This document shows, in pieces, positions 22,174-32,914 of a stretch of 64,000 nt of DNA. The position numbers were made by a program, and so were the translations under genes. The notes under the pieces were generated by a model that saw only the letters and a list, made by a program, of their open reading frames with translations, searched no databases and was not told where the DNA came from. The stretch's first letter is position 1. Each line of letters opens with the position of its first letter. The stretch covers positions 976,001 to 1,040,000 of the forward strand of contig JABAKD010000027.1 of NCBI GenBank assembly GCA_012845835.1. Direction: 5' to 3'. The DNA is from Undaria pinnatifida. Its lineage: Eukaryota; Sar; Phaeophyceae; Laminariales; Alariaceae.

Positions 22174-22555
22174 CTATTTCCGTATGAAGAACTCGGCTCC
22201 CTCCTCTAACCGTCGAAACCATCTGCCGGCCTTCTGAGCAGCCTTTCGCCACCCTTCGAATTTCATTCTAAAGACCGACATACCCTCCTTCAGATGCACC
22301 AACCAGTCCTTCTCTTGGCCGCCTGAGTAGCCCTTTCCCCCAACAAGCTCCCCAAACATCACGCTCTGTGGCAGACGCTCCTCCCCCATACGTGCTACGA
22401 ATCCCGCAAACAATATCCTCCGTTTGCGCACTATCGCCTCTATGCTCTCGGGAGCTGTCTTGGCAAGCGCGTCGGCGTACGATAGGGTGTGGTCGTCGTG
22501 GTTCCGTTTCCGCCATCCGAGGCATCGGAGGAGCATGGAATCGTGTATGTCCCCA
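22174..22555 (-). pseudogene. LINE ORF2 C-terminal fragment, copy 2
   Basis: About 125 codons align with the end of the reverse-transcriptase ORF at 59,130-59,490. Shared words are CLGWRK, DDHTLSY, ESIEAIVRKRR, LFAGFVARMGEERLP and LVGGKGYSGGQEKDW. Where copy 1 has a stop after GGQ, this copy reads through (GGQEKDWLVHLKEGM) and ends EFFIRK with TAG at 22,174-22,176, so it shows the fuller C-terminus. Sequence right of about 22,555 has no counterpart in copy 1, which marks the truncation. It has no catalytic domain and cannot function alone. Confidence 0.85.
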
Positions 22556-23040
22556 TGAAGGACATAGATCGGTGACTTCCCTTCAGTGGTCAACAATATA
22601 TTTTTACAAGGAGGACGTTCAGCCCCTGATCATTCTGCGCACGAAAAGTATGCAACCCGCTTTGAGGGGAACAAAATCTTCCGGCTGTTTGTGGTGGTGG
22701 ATTAGTCTTGAAAGCCGAGGCACAAGCTACTTTGGTATAATAATACTTTTAGTACTACTAATATGACGTACTATTACAATGATAATAGTACGGTGAAGGT
22801 GCATCAACCATTTTTTTTTGTGAGGCTGTTTAACATGATGAGGAGGCTGTTACCGCTTTTTACAGTAGTTTCTGAGGCAAAAACTACTGTTTGAGTAAGC
22901 TGAAAGTGCAACCCGAACCCGATGAACAGAATACAACCAAACTCATGGCCTAGGCATACTAAAAATAATTATTGTAAAGCCAAGAATGACATCCTGACGA
23001 CTTAGAGTTTGAGGTATATGACATCGAGTACTAGATATAT
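22556..23040. other. unassigned, with a 72 bp direct repeat at its end
   Basis: GTAAAGCCAAGAATGACATCC near 22,974 and GTAAAGCAAGAATGACATTCC near 23,045 are direct copies. The rest is AT-rich with no gene. Confidence 0.35.
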
Positions 23041-23166
23041 TTATCGTAAAGCAAGAATGACATTCCGACGATTTTGGGTTACGCCTTTTCAACTGGAAAC
23101 CCTTTTCTTTTACAATTCACTTGGAGTTAGCATATGGAGGGATTATGGGGCTCTAAAGGGGTTAAG
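23041..23166 (-). mobile_element. TTAACCCC MITE relative
   Basis: On the minus strand it begins TTAACCCCTTTAGAGCCCCA and continues with CTAACTCCAAGTGAATTG and GGTTTCCAGTT, the same order as 10,896-10,984. It extends further into CCCAAAATCGTCGGAATGTC, which also appears near 47,400, so the family has longer forms. Confidence 0.65.
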
Positions 23167-24690
23167 GAGCCCGGCCACCCGAAAAAGAAATGCCAAACGT
23201 GCTACTTCCATCCGAGCGCGTGTCGAAAAAAATCAACACTTGCATCCTTTCGTGATATCATACCCAAGCATCCTTCGAGAAACCTGTATCACCTCGAGAC
23301 CATCAGATGGGGGGATTTGTCGGCAGGTGTGGTGGTGCAACATATGTATGATATAGCATTTCTGATATCATCGTCATTGATATCGGTGTCACGTCATAGT
23401 CACACACACCTGGACTTTTGTAGAGTTTCCTAGTGTACTCATCATGCGCCATGTGTACCTGCGCCATGTATACCAGGTACTGTTGTACATGATACGTATC
23501 TCCTCGCACCATACATATTGTTTACGGGTACCTTGCACCAAGTACTCGCCCCGAACTGCTCCAACCGGTACTTGTGATAGCAATGCTGCTGTTGTCCCCG
23601 CTGTGCATGGAGTGGAGCAACTTATAATATACCTGTTATGATACCTCGTTGCATGCCAGGAACTATTCGGTGTCGACAGGTCGCCCCATGCTATGGGCTA
23701 TTATGGCATTTCTCTTGCCGCGTTAGCCCATGGGCTCCAGGCTTCACGCGACACGAATGGATATCAAGCAATAATTATGAAGTGTAAACCATGCATCTGG
23801 ATATATTGGGGCGTCACGGGTCTCTCTTGGCACATGCTGTGATGGCGTACATGCTTCCAGTTCGTTACAGCAGTGTGTGCTACTGCTGTATCAATAGTAC
23901 CAGTAGGGCGTTGTTGATGGAGGTGTACTAATTATAGGTGAACATCGTCCCTACTGAAAACAATAATGTCGTGTATTGAAGTCTCTCCGAGTGCGTACTC
24001 GTGCTCGTAGGGGCTTTTTCTTGCATGAGAAATGACTAGCGGAAAGCGCGAGCGCGTGAGTTAGCAAGGTTCGATGAAATGGACTAGAGTTAGGACTATA
24101 GCTGATAAAACACTGAGAATGCCGAACCCTATGCGCGATTAAAATGGTGGCCGCGTACCGGGGGGGAGAAGCGAAGACACATGTGACCACGGCTTGTCCA
24201 GAAGGTTGCTGAGGTTAAATCCTCTCACGAGTTGATGTGGAAAATGAAAGTGATTGCTCCACTAAAAAAAGAAGCTATCGTGGCGTGGCAGGCAAACGTA
24301 TTGGGCCAAGGAAAATGGCAACACAACGCGGATGTCCAGTATTGTCGTTTTGGTGCTACATACTTTCAGCTCACGTCAAGGCAGTACTTCTCTGACACAA
24401 GGCGCATCGATGACATGAGGCGACGAGAGGTCGAGGTAACGTTGAATCCGTTCGGCAGGAGAGATGCAATCTGACGTCTTTTCTCTCTGTGGTTGAGGAC
24501 ATTTCGCGCGTGGACTATGCCTCTCCGCGGCACACCTTCTTCGCCCAAATTTGAAATACTGGATCTCCTCCGAATAGATTTGAGTTGAACCACCTGTGTC
24601 TGTTGCAGTGCCAGTACCTTGCTAGGTACTACAATACTCTGTGGTACCGCCACCCGTCACCCCTTGCCCTACCCCCTCTATGTGCCCCCG
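23167..24690. other. unassigned DNA
   Basis: Contains TACCAGGTA at 23,471-23,479. An 80-codon plus frame at 24,232-24,474 (MWKMKVIAPLKKEAIVAWQA) is not a tandem repeat and could be a gene remnant, but I do not recognise it. No other support. Confidence 0.2.
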
Positions 24691-24692
24691 AT

Positions 24693-24785
24693 GCCCTCCC
24701 CTCCCCCCCCCCCCCCCCCCGCGCCTGGTCATACGACTACGGCCATGCACAAACTGAGTACACCCCCCCTCCCCCCGCCCTACCT
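24693..24785. repeat. poly-C tracts, including C18
   Basis: An 18-base C run at 24,703-24,720, followed by shorter C runs to about 24,780. The proline-rich frames across it are artefacts. Confidence 0.9.
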
Positions 24786-25340
24786 ACGACCGCAGCAAGA
24801 GATGTGGACGCCTTCGAGCTGCATCTGCGTGAGGTGTTTTTGTACTACAAGGCAAGACGACGGCGCGGCCAAGGTGGGGCTTTTGCAATACAACAAACAG
24901 GCGGTGCTATGGTACATACATACGACGCAGCGGCACATCATCACATTCATTAAAAGTATGATATTGTGGTATGCACAACAGTAGGTGCCACAGATGGAGC
25001 AATACCATGAAGAGTAATGTGATACTACAAGTGTCCATGCAATTCCAATTCTACGGGTATCATGCATTGCGAGTATTCGGAATTTGGATTGCTGAATGGT
25101 GTTTCGAGTGTTTGTGCGGTGTTTGGAGTAATCATGTACAGTGAACATTCGTACTATGTGGTATGTGGTATGTGGTATTTGTTATTTGGAGCGTTTGCGT
25201 AGTACAAGTGTTCGTATGCAGTACTTTTACGAAAATCCATGTATTGCGAATACTCTTGAATGTTTTGGGTATTCGTTGTAGTATGTACCAGCCCTGGGGC
25301 GTACAATAGGCGTCCAGCTCGTGGGCGGGACCGTACCACG
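24786..25340. other. unassigned, with short GTATGTGGTAT-like repeats
   Basis: GTATGTGGTATGTGGTAT near 25,158-25,175, and a diverged direct repeat (GAGTGTTTG, GTATTCG words) at 25,070-25,290. No gene seen. Confidence 0.3.
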
Positions 25341-25369
25341 AGCCGTAGTGAGGTGCACCCCCCCGCAGC

Positions 25370-25585
25370 CCCCCCCCCGGAGAACCCGTAGAGCCCCCCC
25401 CCCCCCCGGAGAACCCGTAGAGCCCCCCCCCCCCCCCCGGAGAATCCGTAGAGCCCCCCCCCCCCCGGAGAACCCTCAGAGCCCCCCCCCCCCCCGGAGA
25501 ACCCTCAGAGGCCCCCCGCCCCGGATAACCCTCAGAGCCCCCCCCCCCCCCAGAGAACCCTCAAAGGCCCCCCCGGGGCCTTTTT
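25370..25585. repeat. poly-C minisatellite, units of about 30-40 bp
   Basis: CGGAGAACCCNNAGAG followed by a run of 7-16 C is repeated six or seven times. The proline/arginine frame (25,321-25,596) is a repeat artefact. The last unit ends CCCCGGGGCC then T7. Confidence 0.92.
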
Positions 25586-25870
25586 TTATTTCATAAATGC
25601 GTCAACATACTGAAGCTTTGCATACTCAAGCTTTTCCTCTAACCCGCCGGTTTAATCTTCTTGTAGACATGGTGCCGTTTGCCTTAAAATGGTATGCATT
25701 TTTCAAAGAAACGAGGACAAAATGACGATCCATAAGCATGAGACATATTGTCAGGGGCTAGCATAGGGGCCAAAGTGTCCCCGGCGTAGTTTGCCTATTG
25801 GGCAGGTCCTCGTTGCCACTACCCTGCATGCAGCATTGTTGTGGAGGAAGAAAAGCTTCATGATCTAATT
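25586..25870. other. unassigned
   Basis: CTATTGGGCAGGTCCTCGTTG near 25,795 resembles CAATTGAGCAGGTCCTCGGAG near 6378, so a dispersed repeat may be present. Nothing else seen. Confidence 0.3.
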
Positions 25871-25904
25871 TTCACGGACGAACTCTGATCAAGCAATCAG
25901 GCCT

Positions 25905-26035
25905 CGCCCTGGATCCAACACAAAGGGCTTGGGCCAAGCGTCGCCCTGAATTCGAAACAAAAATGGCTTCAGCCCAAGCCTGTTCCTGGATCCAAAACAA
26001 ACGACTTGGGCCAAGCGTCGCCCTGAACCCGAAAC
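25905..26035. repeat. 80 bp tandem duplication with GGCTTGGGCC palindromic words
   Basis: CTTGGGCCAAGCGTCGCCC occurs near 25,929 and 26,009, each preceded by TGGATCCAA and ACAAA. The words GGCTTGGGCCAAGC and GGCTTCAGCCCAAGCC are near-palindromic. Confidence 0.75.
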
Positions 26036-26339
26036 GAATCCCTAGCCCTGTAGCCTAGTACGCTAGGACCGCAGCCAACAACGACTCTCTCATTCCTGTG
26101 CTGGTCACTTGCTCGCGCCTCACGGAGACATCGTCGAAAATAGTAGTCGCTTCTCGGAAGATTTCACCAGTTCCTAAAGTCACTGGGAATTTCCTCTCCC
26201 TTTTCGAGCGGTTTGAGGCCTGCTTCGTCCTCAGAAAACCGCAACAGTTTTAAAAACGAAGCCTCAACGGCAGTAAAGTGCTCTATGCAAGAAGAGGAAA
26301 GCAGCCTCAAAGAAAGCATCTAAGATGAAAAACAACACA

Positions 26340-26560
26340 AAAAAGAAGGCCGAAAAAAGTCGCCTGCGGCCAAAAACACGCCAACACAATTTTCTCCTGC
26401 GGCGCAATAGGCCGAAGAAAAAACTAGCCTACGGCGAAACAGACCCCCCCCTTTTGTTTTCGCCTAAGGTGAATTGGGATCCGCACAATTAGAAAAAACA
26501 CCTGCGGTGAACAATGGTGCGGCACAGGAAAAGCGCCGTGCGGCAATACCTTCGGCACGT
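26340..26560. repeat. CCTGCGGCG/CGCCGTAGG short-word locus
   Basis: Iterated variants are CGCCTGCGGCC, CTCCTGCGGCGCAATAGGC, GCCTACGGCGAAACAG, TCGCCTAAGGTGAA and ACCTGCGGTGAACA. They are separated by A/T-rich runs and occur on both strands. No coding signal. Confidence 0.6.
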
Positions 26561-27060
26561 GGTGAAAAACACGGGACTTTCGACGAAACCGTGCGTCAGC
26601 GCAACATTTCACCACCTATTTTGACGCCCTGGTATGCATCTATCAGTAGGAATTATCGTAGATCAGTAGTATTCATATGAGACGTAATCGTGCAGCAGTA
26701 GCGTAAAGAAGTCTCGAGGCAATTTGCAGACGCTATACATGGACGGTTTACCAGTGGATATTCCAACACACTGGTCGGATTCCGCAGCATTTACCTGTTT
26801 CTATCGTACTATGAGTGTTAATGGTGCGGTGTCTTTTCTAATCCAGTTTAGAGAGTTACCAGGTCGCAGGGTTTTGTGCGGCTCACTTCGTAGCATCTCA
26901 CGACTTATGCCGACGGTACAATAAAAACGCCACGCGTGTTGATAGTGCAACGCAACACAGACCCAGGGGATATGGCGTAGCGCACATGCCGAGTCTCGCC
27001 GAACGGTTCTGCCCCGTCCCTCAATAGCAGAGCTGCGTCTAGGCTGGGCCTCGTCCGGCT
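26561..27060. other. unassigned DNA
   Basis: Short frames only; nothing recognised. Confidence 0.2.
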
Positions 27061-27290
27061 CGCTTTTTCAAGGTTTTTCGGCCTTTCACAAGAAAAAAAT
27101 CGGCTCGGTCGAATTTCTGCCGAAACTTGAAAAATTAGAAAAAAATATGTAATTCGGCGTTTTTCGGCTCGGTGAGTAGCAATTTCGGCTCCGAAGAACG
27201 AAAAACGGTCCACTTTCAAAATACCTTGTATGTGTTCTCGGCTTTTTCGGCGTTTTCGGCTCGAACTTCAATAAAACGGCTAATTCACAC
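27060..27290. repeat. TTCGGCTCGG short-word locus
   Basis: TCGGCTCGGTCGAATTTCTG, TTCGGCGTTTTTCGGCTCGG, TTTCGGCTCCGAAGAACG, CGGCTTTTTCGGCGTTTTCG and GGCTCGAA occur within 230 bp, separated by A/T-rich runs. Same style as the loci at 31.7, 56.1 and 62.3 kb but with a different word. Confidence 0.6.
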
Positions 27291-27319
27291 ACATAAGTTA
27301 GGGGGTGACAAGCAGCCCT

Positions 27320-27750
27320 AACCATGTTACTAGTCCCCACAACAGCGCTGCTGTGCTGCTCAGCGGCCAGCAAGGCATCCTTGTGGCCCGTGAACTTGGT
27401 ATTCATGCTGTTGATGCTCGTAGTTATTTTCTTGCTCTTGTCCATGTTTGTGCTGTTCGTGTTGTTCGTGTACACGCTTTTGGTTATGCTGTTGTTGCTG
27501 TCGATGGTGTTCATTTTCATGTTGTTCATGCTCTTGCTGTTTGTTTTCATCTTCATGTTGTCCATGTCCTCCATACTATTCTGTTTGTTCGTGTCCATGA
27601 TACTCATGCTCTCCATCTCCGTACTGTTCTGCTTTTGTCCAATGGTAGTTACTGTTTCCTTTATTGTTTTTCTTCTACTTTATTCATCTTTTTTTTTTAC
27701 TGCGAATGAACTGCTGTTGCTGGCTTGCATGTTTTTGTTTGTGGCCTAAT
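27320..27750. repeat. cryptic TTG/ATG/TTC trinucleotide tract A
   Basis: A 141-codon plus frame is almost entirely Leu/Met/Phe/Val/Ile because nearly every triplet has T in the middle (CATGTTGTTCATGCTC-like words). The minus strand reads Met/Asn/Ser/Lys-rich. A second tract at 28,622-28,840 has the same flavour without being alignable over long stretches. I treat both as degenerate triplet repeats; a membrane peptide is the less likely alternative. Confidence 0.6.
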
Positions 27751-28380
27751 CATCTGGCTGCATATGAAAGAACACAAAGGGGGGAGGGGGGGAAACAGGA
27801 AGAGTAGAAGGAAAGCCGTCCAAGGGAATGGGGGCAGGGGGGGCAACAGGAGGAATAGAAGGGAGACCGCGGTGGACGAAGGCAGGAAGGAGATGGCAGA
27901 CAGGGTAGCAAGGTACCAGGCCGACTAGTACGTACATAGCACTTTTCGTCTTTTTCTGGGGTATTTTTTTCCCCTTTGTTCCCTCCTTGCGTGTCCAGGT
28001 TTTTGGCTCGTGTTCGGATTATCTTATTTTGGTTTTACTTTACTTTATTTTATTTCATTTTATTATGTTTCTTTTCCGAGCTTTGGCTCTCCTTTCCGGT
28101 TGGGTTGTTTCTTCGATTTCCCCTTCATTTTGTTTGTTTCATTTTTTTTTTTTTTTTTATCTTTGTTTTTATTTGTTTGTTTCATTTTTTTTTTTTTTTT
28201 ATCTTTGTTTTCATTTGTTTTCTTATTTTGTTTTTGTTTTTTGTTTTTGTTTTTGTTTTTGTTTATTTCGTATTTCTCTCTTCCAATGTATTTCTGTTGC
28301 TGACGTATGTATGTTGTGCCTGTCGTACCCAGTACTAGGGCATGACATTGCGTTGTCGAATGCATTACGATGCATTATCT
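27751..28380. repeat. purine-rich then T-rich low-complexity tracts
   Basis: 27,775-27,900 is G/A-rich on plus, with GGGGCAGGGGGGGCAACAGG-like words. 27,960-28,275 is T-rich, with T19-20 runs near 28,143 and 28,183 and a TTTTTG repeat near 28,230-28,265. Frames over both are compositional. Confidence 0.8.
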
Positions 28381-28389
28381 CTGTGTCGT

Positions 28390-28620
28390 GGCTTGTGACC
28401 ACAGAGCTGATCTTTCTAGGGTGAAGAATCAGTACGGACACTGGGTGTGCTGGATGTCGACGAGTAGAAGAACGGTTTAATGTGAAGAACACACACACAT
28501 ATGCAATGCGTATCACTGCTGTCTAGTCGTTTGTGACCACAGAGCTTGTGTCTCCATGAGGCATCAGCACGGACACTGATGTAGATGGGTGGAAGTATCA
28601 GTTTAAGGTAAAAGACACAC
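28390..28620 (+). repeat. TGTGACCACAGAGCT family (called S), two tandem copies
   Basis: Copies at about 28,395-28,500 and 28,525-28,620 share TGTGACCACAGAGCT, CATCAGCACGGACACTG, TGGATGTCGA/GTAGATGGGTGG and a CAGTTTAA-to-AACACACAC end. Related copies are at 34,188-34,295, 51,375-51,410, 51,665-51,700 and 52,150-52,258. Short, dispersed and non-coding. Confidence 0.7.
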
Positions 28621-28621
28621 A

Positions 28622-28840
28622 ATGGCGCTCATCTTTATGTTTATGCTGTCCCTGCACATGTTGTATATCCTGTTTCACGCGTGTGTTCATGTTATTGTTC
28701 CTGATCTTCATCTTAGCACTTTCTATGTTGCTGCTCATATTGTTCGTGTTGATCTTCTCAATGCTATCCCTATCCATGTTCACGCTGTTGACGCTTTTTT
28801 CCATGTGCATGCCGTTTTTGTTCATGATCGTCTTCATGTC
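28622..28840. repeat. cryptic TTG/ATG/TTC trinucleotide tract B
   Basis: Same style as 27,320-27,750: the plus frame starting at 28,622 and a neighbouring frame read Leu/Met/Phe/Ile-rich, and the minus strand Met/Asn/Lys-rich. It directly follows an S-family copy. Confidence 0.6.
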
Positions 28841-29170
28841 CATCTTGGCGTGGGGCGCTGGTGGAACGATTTTTGTCCGGCCCCTTCATGGCCCTGCCTC
28901 TTTATCGCCACCAACGCCTTCAACTTCAATCCCTTCCTGGCTGTCTCGACGTGCTGGTACCACATATTTGTACCGAAAAGCTGTGCTGGCGGTGTCTTCC
29001 GTTTGGGCTTGCTACAACATCACGCTTTGGGTCAGGGGCTGGTTAGATTCGGTGAGACTTAGGAATCCTAACCCTGTTGTACACGAATGAGAAACGGGTA
29101 GCTTGCAAGGGTGTGTTTGTATAATCCGGCTGTACTCTAGGTCGTATCCGGGTAGATACCGCTTCCACCT
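28841..29170. other. unassigned
   Basis: No repeat or domain recognised. Confidence 0.2.
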
Positions 29171-29179
29171 CGATTTTCG

Positions 29180-30080
29180 CCGCCTGCGTCGTGGTCTCCC
29201 CTTGTCCATACCGCCTCCGCTGAATTTTATGACTGCCTGCTTACGGCATCCCAGCATCCCTATTCACCACCTCCGCCTCATTTTTGAGAAGACCTGCTTG
29301 TTTACGGTATCCCCTTTACCCTCCCGCCTCCCGCCTCATTTATGAACGCCTGTTTACGGCATTCCCTGACCCATACCGCCTCTGCCTCATTTCTCTACTT
29401 CTGTTCATGCCATCTCCCCATTCGTACTGCCTCCACCTCATGTAATAACGCCTTGCCCGGTCAAAGCGAGGTGTCGTTCTTCCTCGTGATCAACACCCTC
29501 GGGGTCCCCTCATTCATACCGCCTCTGCCTCATTTGTTAACGCCTGTTTACGGCATCCCCTAATCCATACCGCCTCCACCTTATGTTATGCCGCCTGCGT
29601 CACGGCATCGCCTCGTCCATACTGCCTCCGCCCCGTCTTATGTCCGCCTCCGCCTTATTTATGAACACCTGCTCCAGGCATCCCCTCTTCCATCCTGCCT
29701 CAGCATAATTTTATTTCCGCCTGCTCATTGCTTCCGCCTCGTTTATGAACGCCCCGCCTGGCTAGAGCGAGGTATCGTGGTTCCTGGTGATGGACACCTT
29801 CGAGACTCCCCCATCCATACCGCCTCCGCATAATTTATGAACTCCTAATCAGGGCGCTGTATCGTGCTTCTTGGTGATAACCACCTTCAAGATCCCTCAC
29901 CCATACCGCTTCTGCATCATTTATGAACGCCTTACCTGCTCAAGGCGCCCCCTCATCTATACCGTCCCCTACTATTTTTGTACCGCCCACTCATGGCTTC
30001 CCCTCGTCCCTACCGCCTCCTACTCGCTTATGAACGCCTTGCCTGTCAGGGTGAGGTATCGTGCTTCCTGGTAATGAACA
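29180..30080. repeat. degenerate minisatellite, about 12 units of 60-110 bp
   Basis: Units are built from CATACCGCCTCYGC, CTCATTTATGAACGCC and TGTTTACGGCATCCCCT, with an occasional GGTCAAAGCGAGGTRTCGT and GTGATGAACACC block. Unit length varies, so the array is old and scrambled. Confidence 0.85.
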
Positions 30081-30206
30081 CCCTCGGCAGCGTAGGACTC
30101 GCCTGCATTTGTTTAAATTCCACGTATCGGGACAGCCAGGTCTATGTACCAAAAAGGTGAGATCAAGCATGTGATACATCATACCATATATGTACCTGGT
30201 ACTTCA

Positions 30207-30670
30207 TACCGTACCATACTATACCATAATACCATACCATACCATACCATACCATACCATACTATACCATACCATACCATACCATACCATACCATACCAT
30301 ACCATAACACACCATACCATACCATACCAGACCATACCGTACCATACCATACCAGACCATACCATACCATACCATGCCATACCATAACACACCATACCAT
30401 ACCATACAAGACCAGGCTAGACCAGACCAGTTTTTACCATACCATACCATACCATACCATACCATACCATACCATACCATACCGTACCATACCATATCAT
30501 ACCATACCATACCATACCACACCATACCATACCGTACCGTACCATACCATACCCTACCCTAACCTACCCTACCCTACCATACCATACCATACCATACCAT
30601 ACCATACCATGTCACGCCATGCCACGCCATGCCACGTCATGCCATGCCATGCCATGCTATGCCATGTCTT
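30207..30670. repeat. ACCAT pentanucleotide microsatellite, about 460 bp
   Basis: Near-pure (ACCAT)n, with ACCAG, ACCGT, ACCCT and, at the right, GCCATGCCACGCCATG variants. The plus frame reads PYHTI repeats and the minus frame MVWYG repeats; both are artefacts of the 15-base reading cycle. TACCTGGTA lies at the left edge (30,193-30,201). Confidence 0.97.
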
Positions 30671-31009
30671 ATCTTATGATACCGTACCACGAATGCTGTA
30701 TACCGTGGTGCGTGTACCTTGTGGTTTGCAAGCCGGTACCAACATGTAGTAATCTGATTAGGTGAAAACGACGAATAAAACGGCGAATAAATCTGACGAT
30801 TACAGGGCATGTCATTGACACCACTCGGCCCTCTCAAGGCTACAGGGAACCCAACCGCCATCACATCACTGAGCCTACGACCCGAGCCTTTTCGGTTTGA
30901 CGCACCGACTTCGTCCGAATACCCTGCATTCTGAAGGCTGCAGGGAGGTCGACGCTGCCGTGATCGGATACAATTCGAGGCGACGGCTAGAACTTTCAAA
31001 CATCCAACA
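30671..31009. other. unassigned
   Basis: A 120-codon minus frame (30,637-30,999) is unrecognised. No other content. Confidence 0.2.
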
Positions 31010-31272
31010 GAACAAATCCCTAAGTTTATTACTAATGATCTATGGATGATCTATAGATGATCTGCGCCTTTCACGACAGACATATCCCTGGTCTGTATAT
31101 GGCCTGCACGGCCTATAGATCATGTTTCCTGACGGGAACCGGGTCATCCATATAAAACCTAGCACATGTTTTCTGGGTTGGATCTACACAGATCCAGCAC
31201 GACGCATCACAACAACAGGTATAGGATCTAGATTATCTAGATGATCTAAGTAATCTAGATCGTGATCTGTCT
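31010..31272. mobile_element. GATCTAGA-word element, copy B (diverged)
   Basis: GATCTATGGATGATCTATAG at left, TGGATCTACACAGATCCAGC in the middle and TATCTAGATGATCTAAGTA then CGTGATCTGTCTG at right follow the order of copies at 15,748 and 45,007, with weaker identity. The left terminal repeat is lost. Confidence 0.55.
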
Positions 31273-31689
31273 GACTTGTGACATCTAAATATCCACTCAT
31301 ATTTCTAAAGAGCAAAAGAAGCTCACAAGAGTTGTACCCCAGGGCGCTGATCACACTCGTACTTTCCACTGCTGCCATGGTCTAGGGCAAGTTTTCCAGA
31401 GGGTAAGTACCCTCTGGGCTCAACAACTATTCTCGTGTATGTCCCATCCGATCTCAAGGAGTGTCATCATCTAAAGATTACCATCTAAAGCTTATCAACT
31501 AAAGCTCCGCAAATGCGAAGATGTGCCTTGGGGAACAGAAGACACATCACAGAACAAACATTTGATAAACCGGCCTTTCAGTGGCCCCTGCCCCTGGCGG
31601 CGTAGAATTTTAAATACACACCGAAGTAACGTTTGATCGTGAAAGGACAAAACGGAGAAGGGAAAAAACAAACTAACGCACTCTGCCCT
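31273..31689. other. unassigned
   Basis: ATCTAAAG is repeated near 31,470-31,503. No gene recognised. Confidence 0.25.
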
Positions 31690-32427
31690 TAGGCCGTTTT
31701 TTACACAGTCGGATTTGTCAGTCGAAAACGGCCTTTTTCGACTGAAGCCCAATTCGGGCTTTCTTACACAGTCGAAAAATGGCTTTTTCGACTCAACTTT
31801 TTTCCACTGAGTTTTCCGACTGGGGGACCCAGTCGAAAAACTTTTTCGACTGGATCTGCCAGTCGAAAAAGTTTTGCACCTGATTTTGAACCCATCGCAT
31901 CGCCCATCCCACCACAAAACATACACCCATACGCCCGCACACCCATACCAGGTACCACACAGCAGTATTATACAACGGCGCCGACGCTGCATTGGCTATC
32001 ACTGTTGTTGCTGCTCGCCGCAAGTCAGCGTGACGTACTCCTAGCTCCGCTCGCCAGCAGCGTGTATCACCGGACAGCAGTAGAGCGCTCGTTATCGATG
32101 TCATTTTGCCAACAACGGCTATGCCTGCTGCTGTAGCTTTGGCGGCTTTCGGCTAAGCCCAACACTGCCAACCCGCTTGGACGGAGGTTCGTCGCGCGCG
32201 AAGCACGCGTTGCTCGCGAAGAACTCGCAAAGCACAGCTGCCAGAGCTGCCAACCGATTTTCGACTGCCATACAGCAGTACTCCCTCACACCAACCGCCT
32301 CTAGGAAGAGCACAAAAACTATAAAATCGACTCGACTGACGATAAGAAAAAGGACCAGAAGAATCCAGTAAAAAAAAAGCCCAGTCGGAAAGGGCCGTTT
32401 CCCACTGGCCGAATCCGACTGTGTAAG
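31690..32427. mobile_element. AGTCGAAAA-word inverted-repeat element, about 740 bp
   Basis: The left edge TTACACAGTCGGATTTG and right edge GAATCCGACTGTGTAA are inverted repeats. From 31,715 to 31,875 the words AGTCGAAAA and TTTTTCGACT alternate at least seven times, able to form several hairpins. Near the right edge CAGTCGGAAAGGGCC and CACTGGCCGAATCC repeat the pattern. The middle (31,880-32,370) has no known domain. Contains TACCAGGTA at 31,946-31,954. Confidence 0.65.
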
Positions 32428-32914
32428 ATATGGCCTTAGCAACGAACGTAGCAAATAGTTTGCCACACCGCCATATTTTGGAAATATGGAATATAATTTC
32501 GAATTTTCACATGGCCAAAATATCGATTATGCAGCTGTATTTATTCCCGCTGAAGTCGAAGCATTATCGACGTATTTGCCAAACGTTTTTGTGGATACTC
32601 CTGTCATATGATACTTGACATGTTCTTCGTTGTTCGTTATTTTTAGCAGCATGTTTTGATAATATCATTTCCACGTCAGTTGTGACTTCGACCCTATATA
32701 AATTGATACGTAGCATGCGTACTTCGAAGTATATGTTTATGGAAAATTGGTTCGTGACAGGTGTCGTTTCACTTTCCACATTATCGGATCACATATGTAC
32801 CTGGACCAAGGCATATATGCTATGCTCTCTCCTGAACAAACAGGCCTACAAGCAGTTAGTATTCACAATATATCAGCCATGCACCCCTACGACCCAAAAT
32901 ATTGTATTTTTTGC
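32428..32914. other. unassigned AT-rich DNA with TACTTCGAAGTA
   Basis: TACTTCGAAGTA at 32,720-32,731 is followed by TATG, as at 14,570. No gene seen. Confidence 0.3.

Larger units (their letters stand above)
20684..22555 (-). mobile_element. LINE copy 2, 5'-truncated, split by an R1 insert
   Basis: On the minus strand the order is the ORF C-terminus (22,555 to 22,174), a C/G-rich tract (22,090-21,972 on plus), a 3' untranslated region, and a tail of (AAC)n, seen as (GTT)n at 20,684-20,704. The same order occurs at 59,150-60,408 in copy 1, with long blocks of clear identity (for example TCTGGCCATCATCGTCTT and TACCACGTATATATTA). An R1 insert at 20,985-21,549 interrupts the 3' UTR. The 5' truncation is typical of target-primed reverse transcription. 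Confidence 0.88.

Noticed and set aside
24232-24474. 80-codon frame as a transposase or other gene fragment
   Set aside because: Not tandem-repeat derived, but I could not match it to a family, so no function is claimed.
25321-25596. Proline-rich extensin-like protein
   Set aside because: The reading of a poly-C minisatellite; unit length varies out of frame.
30144-30749. 201-codon PYHTI-repeat protein
   Set aside because: Follows from the ACCAT microsatellite.
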